A DNA stretch of 5,892 nucleotides from Alphaproteobacteria bacterium (lineage in GTDB: Bacteria > Pseudomonadota > Alphaproteobacteria > Rhizobiales > Xanthobacteraceae). Within the stretch, counting starts at the first letter, position 1; each line of letters starts with the position of its first letter. Made by a program: the position numbers and the translations under genes. Below, piece by piece: positions 5,832 to 5,892 of the stretch. The stretch is from contig VAZU01000169.1 of the NCBI GenBank assembly GCA_005884745.1, positions 1 through 5,892 on the forward strand. The letters are read 5' to 3'. Below the pieces are notes generated by a model. That model was given only the letters and a program-made list of their open reading frames with translations. It ran no database searches and had not been told where the DNA came from.

Positions 5832-5892
5832 GTGACTCGAAGCTCGGCTTTTCTCCTTACAATGCTGGCGATGATCATCGTCGTGTCACCGG
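5832..5892 (+). CDS. 5' end of an unidentified gene with a signal-peptide-like N-terminus (partial)
   Basis: Only the first 20 codons are inside the window, and the frame is open to the edge. The peptide begins with Thr-Arg-Ser-Ser, giving a positive charge, and then runs through a hydrophobic stretch (AFLLTMLAMIIVV) ending in Ser-Pro. That is the n- and h-region of a Sec signal peptide or a single membrane anchor. The GTG start is supported by AGGAGG at 5821-5826 and by a promoter at 5764-5792. The family cannot be named from 20 residues. It has its own promoter and is separated from phoB by 147 bases, so it is probably not part of the pst-pho operon. ATG 5862 and ATG 5871 are alternative in-frame starts but would remove the charged n-region. 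Confidence 0.6.
   Translation, partial: MTRSSAFLLTMLAMIIVVSP

Noticed and set aside
1..5892. Mobile elements, CRISPR arrays, tRNA or rRNA genes.
   Set aside because: No transposase, integrase, terminal inverted repeats, spaced direct-repeat array or cloverleaf-like sequence was seen anywhere in the window.

Overview
The window carries a complete high-affinity phosphate uptake and phosphate-sensing operon, all on the + strand: pstS, pstC, pstA, pstB, phoU and phoB, followed by the first 20 codons of an unidentified gene with a secretion-type N-terminus. The DNA is GC-rich, GTG and TTG starts are used, and the gene order pstSCAB-phoU-phoB together with the PhoB and PhoU sequences suggests an alphaproteobacterium of the Rhizobiales (Bradyrhizobium/Xanthobacteraceae-like). 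That placement comes from family knowledge, not a search, and the genus cannot be fixed.

Layout. Bases 1-117 hold no gene I can support. Bases 118-146 hold three Pho-box-like heptamers at an exact 11-base period, with a -10-like hexamer beginning at the last base of the third one. About 175 bases of probable pstS leader follow, including a compound inverted repeat. pstS starts at GTG 331. A 12-bp stem-loop lies in the 145-base pstS-pstC gap. From pstC on, the genes are tightly packed: pstA starts (TTG) one base after the pstC stop, pstA/pstB overlap by 4 bases, pstB/phoU are 35 bases apart, and phoU/phoB overlap by 4 bases or are 17 apart, depending on the phoB start. A 147-base spacer after phoB contains a sigma70-like promoter and a strong Shine-Dalgarno for the last, truncated gene.

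How the genes work together. PstS captures phosphate in the periplasm, PstC and PstA form the inner-membrane channel and PstB drives it with ATP. PhoU reports transporter state to the PhoR kinase, and PhoB activates promoters bearing Pho boxes. The Pho box in front of pstS implies that PhoB, encoded last in the operon, activates its own operon. The partner kinase gene phoR is not in the window.

I see no previously undescribed system. The coding content is a well-known module with the expected key residues. The points worth a second look are regulatory or structural: the three-heptamer Pho box, the two RNA-hairpin candidates, a short tail on PhoB, and the dyad and repeat structure in front of the last gene.
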